NCBI GenBank assembly: GCA_012026925.1 | Contig: VEPJ01000236.1 | Coordinates: forward strand, 1 to 40,814 | Reading direction: 5' to 3' | Source of the DNA: Gammaproteobacteria bacterium | Lineage (GTDB): Bacteria; Pseudomonadota; Gammaproteobacteria; Steroidobacterales; Steroidobacteraceae | Length of the DNA stretch: 40,814 bases | Translations under genes and position numbers: made by a program | In this document: piece by piece, positions 6,439 to 15,372 of the stretch | How positions within the stretch are numbered: the first letter of the stretch is position 1 | How the letters are laid out: each line of letters begins with the position of its first letter | The notes under the pieces: model-generated | The model's input: only the letters and a program-made list of their open reading frames with translations | The model's database searches: none | Told to the model about the DNA's origin: nothing

Positions 6439-8151
6439 ATGAAGGTGGTCATCGTGGGTGGCGTGGCGGGTGGCGCGTCGTGTGCGGCGCGGCTGCGACG
6501 GCTGGACGAGAATGCCGAAATCGTCATGGTGGAGCGCGGGCCGTACGTCTCGTATGCAAACTGCGGGCTCCCGTACCACATCAGCGGGGTGATCGCGAAG
6601 GAGTCGAGCCTGCTGGTGGCGAGCGAGCAGGGCTTCCGCAACAACTTCCGAATCGATGTGCGTACGAACTGCGAGGCCGTCGCCATCGCGCCGGGGCGGA
6701 AGACCGTCGAACTGCGCAACGTCAAGACCGGCGACGTCGGCACGGAAAGGTACGACAAGCTCGTGCTGGCGCCGGGAGCCGCGTCCGTTCGGCCACTGCT
6801 GCCGGGCATCGACCTGCCCGGCATCTTCCACGTGCGTACCGTGCCGGACGCGCGGGCGATCCGCGAGTGGATCGAGCGCGGGACCACGTTCCTGGCCGGC
6901 ATGTCGAATTACTCCGGCATCCAGTTCGTGAAGCCCAGGCGCCACGCGGTCGTGGTCGGCGGCGGCTTCATCGGCCTCGAGACCGCCGAGAATCTCGCGC
7001 ACGCCGGGTTCGACGTCACGATCGTGGAGATGCTCGACCAGGTCCTCGCGCCGCTCGACCGCGAGATGGCGCGACTCGCCGAGGGTCGCCTCGAGATGCA
7101 CGGGATCCACCTCGCATTGGGCGACGGTGTGGCCGCATTCGAGCAGGCCGATGCCGGGTCCCTGCGCGTGAAGACACGATCCGGGAAGGTGTATCCCGCG
7201 GACGTCGTCATCCTTGCGCTCGGGGTCCGGCCGGACACGACGCTCGCGAGATCGGCCGGCCTCGCGCTCGGCGAGCGCGGCGGCATCCGCGTCGACGAGC
7301 ACATGCGCACCAGCGACCCCGACATCTTCGCGGTCGGCGACGCCGTCGAGGTCCGTGACTTCGTCACCGGGGAGTGGAGCCTGGTGGCGCTTGCAGGCCC
7401 CGCGAATCGCCAGGGCCGGATCGCGGCGGACGTCATCGCCGGGCGCGACTCGCGCTATCGCGGCACGCAGGGGACGTCGATCGTCGGCCTGTTCGGCTGC
7501 GCTGCGGCGTGGACCGGGGCCAGCGAGAAGACGCTGCGGCGCCTGGGTGACGACGACTTCGAGAAGATCTACCTGTTCCCCAATTCGCACGCGGGGTACT
7601 ACCCTGGCGCGAAGATGATCGCCCTCAAGGTCCTCTTCCGGAAGTCCGACGGACGGCTGCTCGGCGCCCAGGCCCTCGGCGAGGACGCGGCGGCGGTCGA
7701 CAAGCGCATCAGCGCGCTCGCCGTCGCGATCCAGATGCGCGCGACCGTGTACGACCTCGAGGAATCCGAGCTGTGCTACGCGCCGCAGTTCGGCAGCGCG
7801 AAGGACGCCGTCAATTTCGCGGGAATGGTCGCGGCAGACGTCCTGCGCGGCGACATGCCGATCGCGCACTGGACCGACACGGAGAACGCGTTCCTGCTCG
7901 ACGTGCGCCAGCCCGTCGAGCTGGTGGTGGAGAGCGTTCCTGGCGCGGTGAACATTCCGTTGCCGCAGCTCCGGGGGCGCCTGGGCGAACTGCCGCGCGA
8001 CCGGGAGATCCTGGTCATCTGCCGGTCCGCGCAGCGCGCGTACTACGCCACGCGCATCCTGCAGCAGAACGGATTCACCGCCCGCAACATCTCGGGTGGC
8101 ATGCTTGCGAAGGCGATGCGCACCCCGGGCGCGGCGGTGGTGGACGCCTGA
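6439..8151 (+). CDS. CoA-disulfide reductase-like flavoprotein with C-terminal rhodanese domain
   Basis: This 570-residue fusion (CoADR-RHD) is a FAD and NAD(P)H-dependent pyridine-nucleotide-disulfide oxidoreductase followed by a rhodanese. The FAD site VVIVGGVAGGASCAARLRRL is at the N-terminus. The single redox cysteine C42 in SYANCGLPYH is that of CoA-disulfide reductases and related NADH oxidases. A second Rossmann motif, AVVVGGGFIGLETAENL, binds NAD(P)H, and IFAVGDAVEV contacts FAD. From about residue 475 the rhodanese domain carries its active cysteine at C528 (LVICRSAQRAYY). Such fusions reduce CoA persulfides or polysulfides. The frame stays open upstream, but ATG 6439 has a GGAG ribosome site and starts exactly at the family N-terminus. 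Confidence 0.9.
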   Translation: MKVVIVGGVAGGASCAARLRRLDENAEIVMVERGPYVSYANCGLPYHISGVIAKESSLLVASEQGFRNNFRIDVRTNCEAVAIAPGRKTVELRNVKTGDVGTERYDKLVLAPGAASVRPLLPGIDLPGIFHVRTVPDARAIREWIERGTTFLAGMSNYSGIQFVKPRRHAVVVGGGFIGLETAENLAHAGFDVTIVEMLDQVLAPLDREMARLAEGRLEMHGIHLALGDGVAAFEQADAGSLRVKTRSGKVYPADVVILALGVRPDTTLARSAGLALGERGGIRVDEHMRTSDPDIFAVGDAVEVRDFVTGEWSLVALAGPANRQGRIAADVIAGRDSRYRGTQGTSIVGLFGCAAAWTGASEKTLRRLGDDDFEKIYLFPNSHAGYYPGAKMIALKVLFRKSDGRLLGAQALGEDAAAVDKRISALAVAIQMRATVYDLEESELCYAPQFGSAKDAVNFAGMVAADVLRGDMPIAHWTDTENAFLLDVRQPVELVVESVPGAVNIPLPQLRGRLGELPRDREILVICRSAQRAYYATRILQQNGFTARNISGGMLAKAMRTPGAAVVDA

Positions 8152-8154
8152 GGC

Positions 8155-8166
8155 GGGCCGCGGCCC
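8155..8166. terminator. GC palindrome between convergent genes
   Basis: GGGCCGCGGCCC lies in the 28 bases separating the stops of two convergent genes. It can form a short hairpin usable in both directions, but there is no U-tract, so it is only a weak candidate terminator. Confidence 0.25.
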
Positions 8167-8179
8167 GGGGCTCCTTCAA

Positions 8180-8695
8180 CTAGGGCTGCAGCATCACGTA
8201 GCCCTGCTGCACGAGCTCGACGATCCGGAGATTGGCGCCGGAGTTCACCTTGACGCCAGGCAGCATGTCGGCGTTGGTCCACTTGTTGCCCTTCATCGTC
8301 ACGGCGCACTCCTCGACGCTGACGCCGTCGGCGATCAGCCGCGCGATCGTCGCCTTGTACGGGTTGCCGTTGGTCGTCATGCGGGCCGCGTTGTATGCGT
8401 CGTCGTTCAGGAGCATGTAGCCGGCCGTGCCGTGGAAGATCGCCGCCATGCGCCAGTTCGTGCCGGCCTGCTTGAAGCGGTCGACCATCAGCTGCATGTG
8501 CTTCAGGCCGATCGGCGTGTCGCCGAGGAAGGCGGAGTGATCCATGTTGAACACGACGTCCGCCTTCTTGAGCTGCACCGGAATGTCGATCCGGATCTCG
8601 CCGGCGCCCTCGGCCGGGTTGGCGGCAATCGCGCCGGAGAGGGGGAGGCCGGACAGCAGCACGAGGGTGGCGAGGACGACGTTCTTGCGCTTCAT
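8180..8695 (-). CDS. Exported DsrE-family protein
   Basis: This 171-residue protein has a signal peptide (MKRKNVVLATLVLLSGLPLS, cleavage probably near AIAA at 22-25) followed by a DsrE/DsrF-like domain. Recognisable segments are VVFNMDHSAFLGDTPIG, NWRMAAIFHGTAGYMLLND and VEECAVTMKGNKW. The single cysteine C130 occupies the position where DsrE-like sulfur carriers hold a persulfide. Periplasmic members of this family are common but poorly characterised. ATG 8695 is chosen because it has a GGAG ribosome site and begins the signal peptide; the frame continues upstream without support. It is convergent with the rhodanese fusion, so a shared sulfur theme is possible but not shown. Confidence 0.85.
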   Translation of the reverse strand: MKRKNVVLATLVLLSGLPLSGAIAANPAEGAGEIRIDIPVQLKKADVVFNMDHSAFLGDTPIGLKHMQLMVDRFKQAGTNWRMAAIFHGTAGYMLLNDDAYNAARMTTNGNPYKATIARLIADGVSVEECAVTMKGNKWTNADMLPGVKVNSGANLRIVELVQQGYVMLQP

Positions 8696-8816
8696 GGGCG
8701 AGCTCCGGGTGTGTCGACACGACGCGTCCAGGCAGCGTGACCTGCCAGGACGGCAATATACGCTGTGACCCGCGGCTTGGTGCGCGAGTTCCGCCACTCC
8801 GGGCGACACGGGATTG

Positions 8817-8846
8817 CCCCGCGCCGGTCAGGGACCGGCGGCGGGG
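8817..8846 (-). terminator. Hairpin downstream of pstA
   Basis: CCCCGC/GCCGGTC pairs with GACCGGC/GCGGGG around an AGG loop, with one bulged G, a 13-bp stem that starts 8 bases after the pstA stop. No U-run follows on the minus strand, so it is a strong structure but an uncertain intrinsic terminator. Confidence 0.45.
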
Positions 8847-8853
8847 TGAAGGA

Positions 8854-9744
8854 TCAACCCGACTTCCTGGATCGTGCGGCCGATGCGAGGAAGCGCGCGC
8901 CGACGCTCAGGACGAGCACGAACGTCGTGATGAGGAGGGCACCCGCCCAGGCGAGCTGCTGCCAGTCCTCATAAGGGCTCATCGCGAACTGGAAGATGAC
9001 GACCGGGAGGTTCGCCATCGGCTTGGTGAGATCCGTGTTCCAGAACTGGTTGTTGAGCGCCGTGAACAGCAGCGGTGCCGTCTCGCCGCTGATCCTGGCC
9101 ACGGCGAGCAGCAGCCCCGTCAGCAGCCCGTTCCGGGCAGCGGGATAGACCGTGCTGAAGACCGTTCGCCACGGGTTGGCGCCCAGGGCTGCCGACGCTT
9201 CGCGAAGCGAGTTCGGCACGAGCTGCAGCATGTCCTCGCTGGTCCGGACCATCACCGGCAGCGCGATGATCGCGAGCGAGAGTGCGCCGGCGATCGCCGA
9301 GAAGTGCCCGACGTTCATCACGACGATGGTGTAGACGAACAGGCCGACGACGATGGACGGTGCACTCAACAGCACGTCGTTGATGAAGCGTATGACGGAT
9401 GCCAGCACCGTGCCGCGGCCGTACTCGGACAGGTAAGTGCCCGCGAGGAGGCCGATCGGGCCGCCGATCGCGATGCCGAGCATGGTCATGACCAGGCTGC
9501 CGAAGATGGCGTTGGCGAGACCTCCCTCGCTTCCCGGGGCCGGCGTGCTGAGCTGGAACACCGCGGGCGACATTCCCTGCAGGCCGCGCGAGACCAGGGT
9601 CCACAGGAGCGCGGCCAGCACGGCGACGCCGATCAGCGTCGCCACGCCGGACAACGCGAATCCGACGACGTTCATGATCCGGCGACGTGGCTGCACGGTG
9701 GCTCCGACCACGCCTGCGACGCGGCGACGACGCTGCACCCTCAT
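8854..9744 (-). CDS. pstA: Phosphate ABC transporter permease PstA
   Basis: PstA is one of the two inner-membrane permeases of the high-affinity phosphate transporter. The 296-residue protein has about six hydrophobic segments. The family motif [17 protein letters not shown] is visible, and the EAA loop that docks the ATPase follows as [21 protein letters not shown]. The ATG at 9744 overlaps the pstC stop as ATGA and has a GGAG ribosome site six bases upstream, so it is preferred over the internal ATG at 9675, which would drop a basic N-terminal tail of 23 residues. No pstB follows: the next gene on this strand is the DsrE-like gene, 158 bases away. Confidence 0.93.
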   Translation of the reverse strand: MRVQRRRRVAGVVGATVQPRRRIMNVVGFALSGVATLIGVAVLAALLWTLVSRGLQGMSPAVFQLSTPAPGSEGGLANAIFGSLVMTMLGIAIGGPIGLLAGTYLSEYGRGTVLASVIRFINDVLLSAPSIVVGLFVYTIVVMNVGHFSAIAGALSLAIIALPVMVRTSEDMLQLVPNSLREASAALGANPWRTVFSTVYPAARNGLLTGLLLAVARISGETAPLLFTALNNQFWNTDLTKPMANLPVVIFQFAMSPYEDWQQLAWAGALLITTFVLVLSVGARFLASAARSRKSG

Positions 9745-10709
9745 TCGCGTCTCCCCGAGCGCGCCTCGAGCCGCATGAGCAGCAGCCGGGCCGCTGCGAT
9801 GACGATGAACGTGATCACGAACAGCAGCAGTCCGAGCGCGATCAGTGCCGAGGTGTAGAGGTCGCCGACGGCCTCCGTGAACTCGTTGGCGATTGCGGCG
9901 GAAATCGTCGTCCCCGGGGCGAGCAGCGAGCCGGTGATCCGGTGTGCGTTGCCGATGACGAACGTGACGGCCATGGTCTCGCCGAGCGCCCGGCCGAGGC
10001 CGAGCATGAGCCCGCCGATGATGCCCGGTCGCGACCAGGGTATGACCACGCCGCGCACCACTTCCCACTGCGTGGCGCCGAGGCCGTAGGCAGCCTCCTT
10101 GAGGGCGACCGGCGTGATCGAGAACACCTCGCGCATCACGGAGGTGATGAACGGCAGCACCATGATGGCGAGCACGAGTCCGGCCGTCAGCAGCCCGATG
10201 CCGAACGGCGGCCCCTGGAACAGGAAGCCGATGCCCGGGAGAGGCCCGAGATGTTCGATGAGCCAGGGCTGGACGGTGTGCTGCAGGACCGGGGCGAGTA
10301 CGAACAGGCCCCAGATGCCGAAGACGATGCTCGGGATCGAGGCCAGCAGCTCGATCCCGGTCCCGATCGGTCCGCGCAGCCAGGTGGGGCACGTCTCGGT
10401 GAGGAAGATCGCGATGCCGAAGCTGACCGGCACCGCCAGGGCCATGGCGATGATCGACGTCACCACCGTGCCATACAGGGGCGCGAGCGCGCCGAACTTC
10501 TCGGTGACGGGATTCCAGCGCGTCTCGGTGACGAAGGACCAGCCGAATTCGCGCAGCGCCGGCCAGGCATCGTAGGCGAGCGCGACGATGACCCCGCCGA
10601 GGAGCGCGAGGACGATGATCGCGCTCGTCGTCGAGAGGCCGCGAAAGGCGCGTTCGACGCGCCTTTCGCGGCGCAACAGCGCCTGGATGCTCAGGGCTTC
10701 GGCGACCAC
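9741..10709 (-). CDS. pstC: Phosphate ABC transporter permease PstC
   Basis: PstC pairs with PstA to form the phosphate channel. The 322-residue protein has an N-terminal membrane anchor ([20 protein letters not shown]) and the permease core from about residue 75. The EAA loop is [20 protein letters not shown], ending in [11 protein letters not shown], and [17 protein letters not shown] is a PstC signature. The start chosen is GTG 10709, which overlaps the last 19 bases of pstS and has a GGAGGT ribosome site 8 bases upstream. The longer in-frame ORF start at 10832 lies deep inside pstS and is unlikely. The overlaps on both sides indicate translational coupling. Confidence 0.9.
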   Translation of the reverse strand: MVAEALSIQALLRRERRVERAFRGLSTTSAIIVLALLGGVIVALAYDAWPALREFGWSFVTETRWNPVTEKFGALAPLYGTVVTSIIAMALAVPVSFGIAIFLTETCPTWLRGPIGTGIELLASIPSIVFGIWGLFVLAPVLQHTVQPWLIEHLGPLPGIGFLFQGPPFGIGLLTAGLVLAIMVLPFITSVMREVFSITPVALKEAAYGLGATQWEVVRGVVIPWSRPGIIGGLMLGLGRALGETMAVTFVIGNAHRITGSLLAPGTTISAAIANEFTEAVGDLYTSALIALGLLLFVITFIVIAAARLLLMRLEARSGRRE

Positions 10710-11749
10710 ACCGACTGACCTCCGGAGGTGATCTTGGTCTGCCAGGTGGACTCGACCAGCTTCACGACGTTCGGCGGAATCGGCACGTAATCGAGCTGGT
10801 TCGCCAGGTCGCCGCCACTCGCGTACGCCCACGCGAAGAAGTCGAGGGCCGTGCGGGCCGCAGCCGGGTCCTTCGGGTTCTTGTACATCAGGATGAAGCT
10901 CGCGCCCGTGATCGGCCAGCTGCCGGCGCCGGGCTGGTCCGTCAGGACGAGGTAGTAGCCCGGGGCCTTCAACCAGTCGCCGTTCGCGGCCGCCGCCTGG
11001 AAGGCCTTGGCTTCGGGGGTGACGAACTTGCCGTCACGGTTCTTCATGAGGACGTAGGTCATCTTGTTCTGCTTGGCATAGGCGTACTCGACGTAACCGA
11101 TCGCGCCGGAGGTCTGCGAGGTCATGTTCGCGACGCCTTCGTTGCCCTTCGCGCCGATGCCGGCGGGCCACTCGACCGACGTGTTGGCGCCGATCTTCGA
11201 CTTGAACGCCGGGCTCACGGAGGAGAGGTAATTGGTGAACAGGAAGTTCGTTCCCGAGCCGTCCGAGCGATAGACCGGCGCGATCGCAAGGCCCGGCAGG
11301 TTGACGCCGGGGTTCAACGCCTTGATGCGGGCGTCGTCCCACTTGGTGATCTCGCCCATGTAGATGCTGGCGAGCGTGGGCCCGTCGAGCTTGAGGACGC
11401 CTGCCTGCAGGCCCGGGACGTTGACGACCGGCACGACGCCGCCGATGATCATCGGGAACTGCACCAGGCCGGCATCGCTCAACTCCTTGAGTTCGAGCGG
11501 CTTGTCGGAGGCCCCGAAGGTGACCGTGCCCGCCTTGATCTGCTTGATGCCGCCGCCGCTGCCGATCGACTGGTAGTTCAGGCCGATGCCCGTCTGCTTC
11601 TTGTAGGCTTCCGCCCACTTGGCGTAGATCGGGTACGGAAACGTGGCGCCCGCGCCGGAAATGTCGGCTGCCGATACCGGGCCGCCGAGCAGCGCAGCCG
11701 CGGCCAGCGCAAAGACCGCAAGAAACCTGTGATTCATCCGTCGGAGCAC
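10691..11749 (-). CDS. pstS: Phosphate-binding protein PstS
   Basis: PstS captures phosphate in the periplasm for PstCA. The 352-residue precursor has a Sec signal peptide ending at about residue 27 (GGPVSA, then [18 protein letters not shown]). Family phosphate-contact segments follow: [23 protein letters not shown] and [14 protein letters not shown]. The GTG start at 11749 is preferred because GAGGAGG lies 8 bases upstream; an ATG four codons later has no ribosome site. It is the first gene of pstSCA and is preceded by a Pho box, so induction by phosphate starvation is expected. Confidence 0.96.
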   Translation of the reverse strand: MLRRMNHRFLAVFALAAAALLGGPVSAADISGAGATFPYPIYAKWAEAYKKQTGIGLNYQSIGSGGGIKQIKAGTVTFGASDKPLELKELSDAGLVQFPMIIGGVVPVVNVPGLQAGVLKLDGPTLASIYMGEITKWDDARIKALNPGVNLPGLAIAPVYRSDGSGTNFLFTNYLSSVSPAFKSKIGANTSVEWPAGIGAKGNEGVANMTSQTSGAIGYVEYAYAKQNKMTYVLMKNRDGKFVTPEAKAFQAAAANGDWLKAPGYYLVLTDQPGAGSWPITGASFILMYKNPKDPAAARTALDFFAWAYASGGDLANQLDYVPIPPNVVKLVESTWQTKITSGGQSVWSPKP

Positions 11750-11791
11750 GAGTCGGCCCTCCTCGAAGTTGACGATCCTGGGAACCCCGAC

Positions 11792-11797
11792 ATGATG
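11792..11797 (-). promoter_or_regulatory. Candidate -10 element of the pstS promoter
   Basis: CATCAT on the minus strand matches four of six positions of TATAAT. It lies 11 bases downstream of the Pho box, the normal spacing for PhoB-activated promoters in which the box replaces the -35. Confidence 0.5.
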
Positions 11798-11808
11798 GGC
11801 CTGTGGAC

Positions 11809-11826
11809 GTTACAACTTTGTGACAG
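11809..11826 (-). promoter_or_regulatory. Pho box upstream of pstS
   Basis: Read on the minus strand the site is CTGTCAC-AAAG-TTGTAAC, two 7-base direct repeats with a 4-base A-rich spacer. The E. coli PhoB consensus is CTGTCAT-A(A/T)A(A/T)-CTGTCA(C/T). The first half matches six of seven positions, and the second conserves the TGT-A core. It lies 59 bases before the pstS start. It implies that a PhoB/PhoR system operates in this organism. Confidence 0.78.
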
Positions 11827-11972
11827 GCCAGCCCGGGAGCGGCCTCCCCGCCCGTCGCGCCTGCGCCGGGATGGATTGTAACCTCGCGCGTGTATTGAAG
11901 ATTCAGGTCGGCGGGCAGGGTTGGACGGAGTGCGGTGATCGTGCTATTCGAGGGGCGAGGAGACATGAACCG

Positions 11973-13679
11973 ATGATGACTCAACAAGCGCGTGTTTCGC
12001 TTGCCGCGGCCTGCGTGGCGGTGGCTCTTGGCGGCTTCGGGCGCACGGCCGAGGCGGCGGCGGACCTCATCATTCGCGGCGGCCCCATCATCACGATGGA
12101 GGGCGACCGCCCCGCCTACGTCGCAGCCGTGGTCGTGTCCGGCGGCAAGATCGTCTTCGCCGGCACCGAAGTGGAGGCGATGCGGCACAAGAGCCGCGCG
12201 ACGACCGTCAAGGATCTCGGCGGCCGGACGATGCTGCCCGGCTTCGTCGATGCGCACAGTCATTTCATCAATGCGCCGGCGCTCTCCCGGATGGTCAACG
12301 TGTCGCCGTCGCCGGTCGGCCCGGGCGACACGGTGCAGCAGATCGTTGCGACGCTGAAGGCGTGGCAGGACAAGGCGCAGGTCCCGGAGGGCGGCTGGAT
12401 CCTGGCCTGGGGCTACGACGACTCGATGGTGCAGGGCGGCAAGCTCACGAAGCGCGACCTCGACGCCGCCTTCCCCGACCGCAGGGTCCTGGTGCTGCAC
12501 GTGTCGCTGCACGGTGCCGTGCTCAATTCGAAGGCGCTGGAGTGGGCGGGCATCACTGCCGACACAGCGACGCCCCCGGGCGGCATCATCGCCCGCGGCC
12601 CCGACGGGAAGGATCCCGAAGGCTTGCTGATGGAGACGGCCTTCCTGCCGGTCTTCAACAGGATGCCGCAGCCGGGCGAGGCCGAAATGCTCGAGCTGCT
12701 CAAGCCCGGCCAGATGATGTACGCAGGGAACGGCTACACGCTCGCCAATGACGGCTTCACTCACGTGAAGGACATCCGCCTGCTGCAGAAGGCCGCCGCG
12801 CAGGGCAGGCTGTTCATCGACATCACCGTGCTGCCGGCTTTCCCGGAAATGGACCAGTGGCTCGGCAAGCCCGAGTTCCCCTTCGGCCAGTGGGACAACC
12901 GCCTCAAGCTGCAAGGGCTCAAGATCACCCAGGACGGCTCGGTCCAGGGCAAGACAGCCTCCTACATCGAGCCGCTGCTCACGGGCGGTCCCCAGGGGCA
13001 GGAGGACTGGCACGGCAGCACGACATTGCCCTACGAGCAGTTCGCGAAGATCTTCGACACCGGACACAAGGCGGGACTGCAGGTGTTCGTCCACGCGAAC
13101 GGCGACGGCGCCATCCAGCAGGTGATCAAGGCGGCGGAAGCCTCGGGTCTCAAGGCGGGCGACGACAGCCGCACCATCGTCATTCACTCGCAGATGCAGC
13201 ACCCGGAGGACATCCCGCGCTACGTCGCGCTCGGGCTCACGCCGAGCTACTTCACGAACCACACCTTCTTCTGGGGTGACGTGCACCGCAGGAATCTCGG
13301 CGAGGCCCGGGCGGCCTTCATCAGCCCGATGAAGTCCGCGATGGATGCCGGCCTCAAGGCGACCAACCACAGCGACTTCAACGTCACGCCGCTCGATCCG
13401 TTCTTCATGCTCTGGACTTCGATGGCGCGCACGACCCGCTCGGGCTACGTGCTCGGGCCTGGCGAGCGCATCGACGCGTATCGCGGACTGCAGGCGCTGA
13501 CCATCAACCCCGCCTGGGAGTACCGCGAAGAGACCCGCCGCGGCTCGATTGCGCCGGGCAAGCTCGCCGACTTCGTGATCGTCACGGCGGACCCGCTCAA
13601 GACGCCGGTGGACCGGATCCGCGACATCAAGGTCGTCGAGACGATCAAGGAAGGAATGACGATCTACGTGCGCAACTGA
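11973..13679 (+). CDS. Exported YtcJ-like amidohydrolase
   Basis: This 568-residue metal-dependent hydrolase of the amidohydrolase superfamily (YtcJ-like group) has an N-terminal signal sequence that probably ends near TAEAAA (residue 30). The metal-binding HxH is H95-S-H97 in PGFVDAHSHF. Further candidate ligands are in VFVHANGDGAI, TIVIHSQMQH and ATNHSDF. The C-terminal GSIAPGKLADFVIV closes the small beta-sandwich typical of the superfamily. Substrates of exported YtcJ-like proteins are mostly unknown. The ATG pair at 11973/11976 follows a GAGGAG ribosome site; the frame opens earlier but has no supported start. It is divergent from pstS. Confidence 0.85.
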   Translation: MMTQQARVSLAAACVAVALGGFGRTAEAAADLIIRGGPIITMEGDRPAYVAAVVVSGGKIVFAGTEVEAMRHKSRATTVKDLGGRTMLPGFVDAHSHFINAPALSRMVNVSPSPVGPGDTVQQIVATLKAWQDKAQVPEGGWILAWGYDDSMVQGGKLTKRDLDAAFPDRRVLVLHVSLHGAVLNSKALEWAGITADTATPPGGIIARGPDGKDPEGLLMETAFLPVFNRMPQPGEAEMLELLKPGQMMYAGNGYTLANDGFTHVKDIRLLQKAAAQGRLFIDITVLPAFPEMDQWLGKPEFPFGQWDNRLKLQGLKITQDGSVQGKTASYIEPLLTGGPQGQEDWHGSTTLPYEQFAKIFDTGHKAGLQVFVHANGDGAIQQVIKAAEASGLKAGDDSRTIVIHSQMQHPEDIPRYVALGLTPSYFTNHTFFWGDVHRRNLGEARAAFISPMKSAMDAGLKATNHSDFNVTPLDPFFMLWTSMARTTRSGYVLGPGERIDAYRGLQALTINPAWEYREETRRGSIAPGKLADFVIVTADPLKTPVDRIRDIKVVETIKEGMTIYVRN

Positions 13680-13780
13680 TCCCGACGGCTGGCACCGATC
13701 CGGCGTCCGATGAAATGTCCGCAGCCTGACCGGCGCTCGATCGTTTACCATCCGCTCCTTTCGGTCGCGAGCGGGGCGCC

Positions 13781-14602
13781 GTGGACATCGGACTGCTGAT
13801 CAAGGCTGCGATCATGGGGATCGTGGAGGGACTGACCGAGTTCCTCCCGGTGTCGAGCACCGGCCACCTGATCCTCACCGCTTCGCTGCTCGACTTCAAC
13901 GACGAGCGCGGCAAGCTCTTCGAGATCGTCATCCAGTCGGGCGCCATCCTCGCGGTGGTCTGGGAGTTCCGCCGCAGGATCTTCACGGCCTTCGCCGAGG
14001 CGCACCGTGAGGTGAAATCCCGCCGGTTGCTGATCAACGTGGCCATCGCGTTCGTGCCGCTGGCAGCGCTCGGACTGCTCTTCGGCAGCGCGCTCAAGGC
14101 GCACCTCTTCAACGCGCCGACCGTCGCCACGACGTTCATCCTCGGCGGGTTGCTGATCCTGTGGGTCGAGAAACGCGAGCACGTGGTGCGCGTCCACTCG
14201 GTCGACGACATGACGCCGCTCGATGCCCTGAAGGTCGGGCTCGCGCAGTGCTTTGCACTGGTGCCGGGCACGAGCCGTTCGGGTGCCACGATCATCGGCG
14301 GCCTCCTGTTCGGCCTGTCGCGCCAGGTCGCCACGGAGTTCACGTTCTATCTCGCCATCCCGACCCTCGGCGTCGCGAGCCTCTACTCGCTGTACAAGGA
14401 GCGCGCCCTGCTGTCCGTGGACGACCTCGGGATGTGGGTGGTCGGCATGGTCTGCTCGTTCCTGGCCGCTTTCGCCTGCGTGCGCTGGCTGATCCGGTAC
14501 GTGTCCACGCACACGTTCGTTCCCTTCGCCTGGTATCGCATCGCGTTCGGCATCCTGGTGTTCGCGACGGCCTGGAGCGGCGCGATCGACTGGTCCGGCT
14601 GA
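13781..14602 (+). CDS. uppP: Undecaprenyl-diphosphate phosphatase UppP
   Basis: UppP (BacA) dephosphorylates undecaprenyl diphosphate, recycling the lipid carrier for peptidoglycan and other surface polymers; overproduction confers bacitracin resistance. The 273-residue integral membrane protein shows both signature motifs, [15 protein letters not shown] at residues 16-30 and [16 protein letters not shown] near 162-177. The start is GTG at 13781, giving the normal N-terminus [17 protein letters not shown]. It stands alone: the amidohydrolase ends 101 bases upstream and the GST gene converges 5 bases downstream. Confidence 0.96.
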   Translation: MDIGLLIKAAIMGIVEGLTEFLPVSSTGHLILTASLLDFNDERGKLFEIVIQSGAILAVVWEFRRRIFTAFAEAHREVKSRRLLINVAIAFVPLAALGLLFGSALKAHLFNAPTVATTFILGGLLILWVEKREHVVRVHSVDDMTPLDALKVGLAQCFALVPGTSRSGATIIGGLLFGLSRQVATEFTFYLAIPTLGVASLYSLYKERALLSVDDLGMWVVGMVCSFLAAFACVRWLIRYVSTHTFVPFAWYRIAFGILVFATAWSGAIDWSG

Positions 14603-14607
14603 CGGCC

Positions 14608-15216
14608 TCAGGTCCTCGCGTACCAGGACTTGACGCCCGCGTGGTCGCGCACGGCGTCGTGCACCCGCACGAGTTTCGGATACTCGGCGAAGATCGTCGC
14701 GGGGATGTGGTCGACCTTGCCGCCGCTGAACCAGCGCACGGCCATGTGGATCTTGAGGTCCGCGACATGGATCTTCCCGCCGCCGAAGAACGGCCCGTCC
14801 CCGATGTTGCGCTCGGCGGCCTGCGCCCACTGCGGCAGGTATCCGGCCACGAGTGCCTCGCGCGCGGCCTTCTTCTCGGCGTCGGGCATGCGGATGGTCG
14901 GGCTCACGACGGCGCGCAGGTCCTCGACGTGCTGCATCATCCCTTCGTGGCGCGCTGCCTCGAAGTCGTCGGCCGGATGCAGGCCATGGCGGCGGCCGAC
15001 CAGCACGAGGATCGCGTTCGAGTGCGCGAGCGGCGGGTGTCCAGGAATCTCGAGGACCGGGAGGCTGCCGTACGGCATCCGCCCCTTCAGCGCCGGCCAG
15101 TCGGCGGGCTTGATGCGCACGTCCTCGAAGTCGATGCCAGCAAGGTGCAGGGCGAGCCGGCACTCCTCGCCGCGACTGACGGGAGCGTCGAAATAAATCA
15201 GCTTGGGCTTGCTCAT
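14608..15216 (-). CDS. Glutathione S-transferase
   Basis: This 202-residue cytosolic protein has an N-terminal thioredoxin-fold GST domain (residues 1-80) and an all-helical C-terminal domain. The cis-proline strand GSLPVLEI (P53) and the following HSNAIL hold the gamma-glutamyl group of glutathione. Usual family members have a Q or E before that serine; here it is H65. The candidate catalytic tyrosine is Y8 (KLIYFDAPV), which with GEECRLALHLAGIDFEDVRI resembles sigma/prostaglandin-D-synthase-like GSTs. The endogenous substrate is unknown. The gene is convergent with uppP and divergent from the ABC permease. Confidence 0.9.
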   Translation of the reverse strand: MSKPKLIYFDAPVSRGEECRLALHLAGIDFEDVRIKPADWPALKGRMPYGSLPVLEIPGHPPLAHSNAILVLVGRRHGLHPADDFEAARHEGMMQHVEDLRAVVSPTIRMPDAEKKAAREALVAGYLPQWAQAAERNIGDGPFFGGGKIHVADLKIHMAVRWFSGGKVDHIPATIFAEYPKLVRVHDAVRDHAGVKSWYART

Positions 15217-15372
15217 GGGCGCAGGAGCATAACACCGCCGAGTGACGCCGGACCGACGCACGGGACGTGGCACTTTCCCTGGCCGTCGTGGTCGAAGCCG
15301 ATGGTCGCGGCTCGGGGCGGGCGGCGATATCCTTCCAACACGGCGGCCGGCCGCTGCTGATTCGAGCCTTCG

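Noticed and set aside
8854-10392. 512-codon extension of pstA upstream through pstC.
   Set aside because: The ATGA overlap and ribosome site at 9744 define the start. The extra residues are an out-of-frame reading of pstC.
11034-13751. 905-codon frame antisense to the amidohydrolase and part of pstS.
   Set aside because: Both opposing genes are secure families. The product is low-complexity Arg/Asp/Val and shows no motif.
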